Source of the DNA: JBICHM01 sp043101835
Lineage (GTDB): Bacteria; Planctomycetota; Phycisphaerae; Phycisphaerales; UBA1924
Length of the DNA stretch: 7,874 nt
Assembly: GCA_043101835.1 (NCBI GenBank)
Contig: JBICHM010000042.1
Span: 1-7,874, forward strand
Direction: 5' to 3'
This document shows, piece after piece, positions 7,758-7,874 of this stretch (position 1 is the stretch's first letter; every line of letters starts with the position of its first letter). Both the position numbers and the translations under genes were made by a program. The notes under the pieces were generated by a model that was given only the letters and a program-made list of their open reading frames with translations, was not told the origin of the DNA and did not search any database.

Positions 7758-7792
7758 GTGTCCCCGAGCGTGCGCGCGGGGCGCCGTGTCCC

Positions 7793-7874
7793 TTACCCCA
7801 TCTCCCCGAAGCAGGGCCCCACCGCCCGCGCCGCGGGCAGCACCTCGTTGTCCCTCGGAATCTTCCGCTGCGTG
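7793..7874 (-). CDS. C-terminal fragment of an unrecognised protein (5' end outside window)
   Basis: A minus-strand frame enters at the right edge and ends in TAA at 7795-7793. Its last residues read RKIPRDNEVLPAARAV, then GPCFGEMG. Of the 26 complete codons visible, all but one (ATT) end in G or C, as in the kinase genes, and the amino acid mix is ordinary rather than Arg/Ala shadow-like. This supports real coding sequence, but the fragment is short and I do not recognise the family. It lies upstream of kinase A on the same strand and is separated from it by two hairpins, so it is probably a separate transcription unit. Nothing in it resembles the end of an ECF sigma factor, a common neighbour of such kinases. 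Confidence 0.5.
   Translation of the reverse strand, partial: TQRKIPRDNEVLPAARAVGPCFGEMG

Noticed and set aside
1..7874. CRISPR array, tRNA, rRNA, insertion sequence or att site
   Set aside because: No regularly spaced repeats, cloverleaf-like sequence, transposase motifs or terminal inverted repeats were seen on either strand. The SPDG-coding repeats in the kinases are protein-level propeller repeats.

Overview
The window is G+C-rich bacterial DNA with dense coding, and every supportable gene lies on the minus strand. Transcription order therefore runs from the right edge to the left. The best guess for the source is a member of the Planctomycetota, probably near the Phycisphaerae. Three traits point that way: large membrane Ser/Thr kinases with PD40 (WD40-like) propellers, a secreted DUF3352-like protein with a pseudopilin-like tail, and sparse Shine-Dalgarno (SD) signals. 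Acidobacteriota carry the same kinase architecture, so the assignment is an inference.

Layout, right to left. (i) 7874-7793: a probable C-terminal end of an unrecognised gene. (ii) 7792-7675: a 118-bp intergenic gap with two adjacent hairpins; the second is a perfect 8-bp stem followed by a short T-rich stretch. (iii) 7674-4918: kinase A, a Hanks-type kinase with one membrane segment and a large PD40 domain. Its catalytic loop reads HRDLKPAT, with Thr where the metal-binding Asn is expected. (iv) 4905-2185: kinase B, a tandem paralogue with the same architecture and an intact HRDLKPGN loop, starting 12 bp after kinase A stops. (v) 2184-2096: an 89-bp gap with a small 7-bp tandem repeat and a good SD site. 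(vi) 2095 to the left edge: a secreted protein of at least 698 residues. Its middle resembles DUF3352 proteins and its end resembles planctomycete pseudopilin-like modules. It is open at the left edge.

The two kinases are probably co-transcribed. Each should place a catalytic domain in the cytoplasm and a propeller outside the membrane. Their kinase domains are very similar and their propellers have diverged, which fits duplication followed by sensor divergence. The Asn-to-Thr change in kinase A raises the possibility of an active/impaired kinase pair. No CRISPR array, transposase, tRNA or rRNA was seen. Apart from the kinase pair, nothing here looks like a new multi-gene system.
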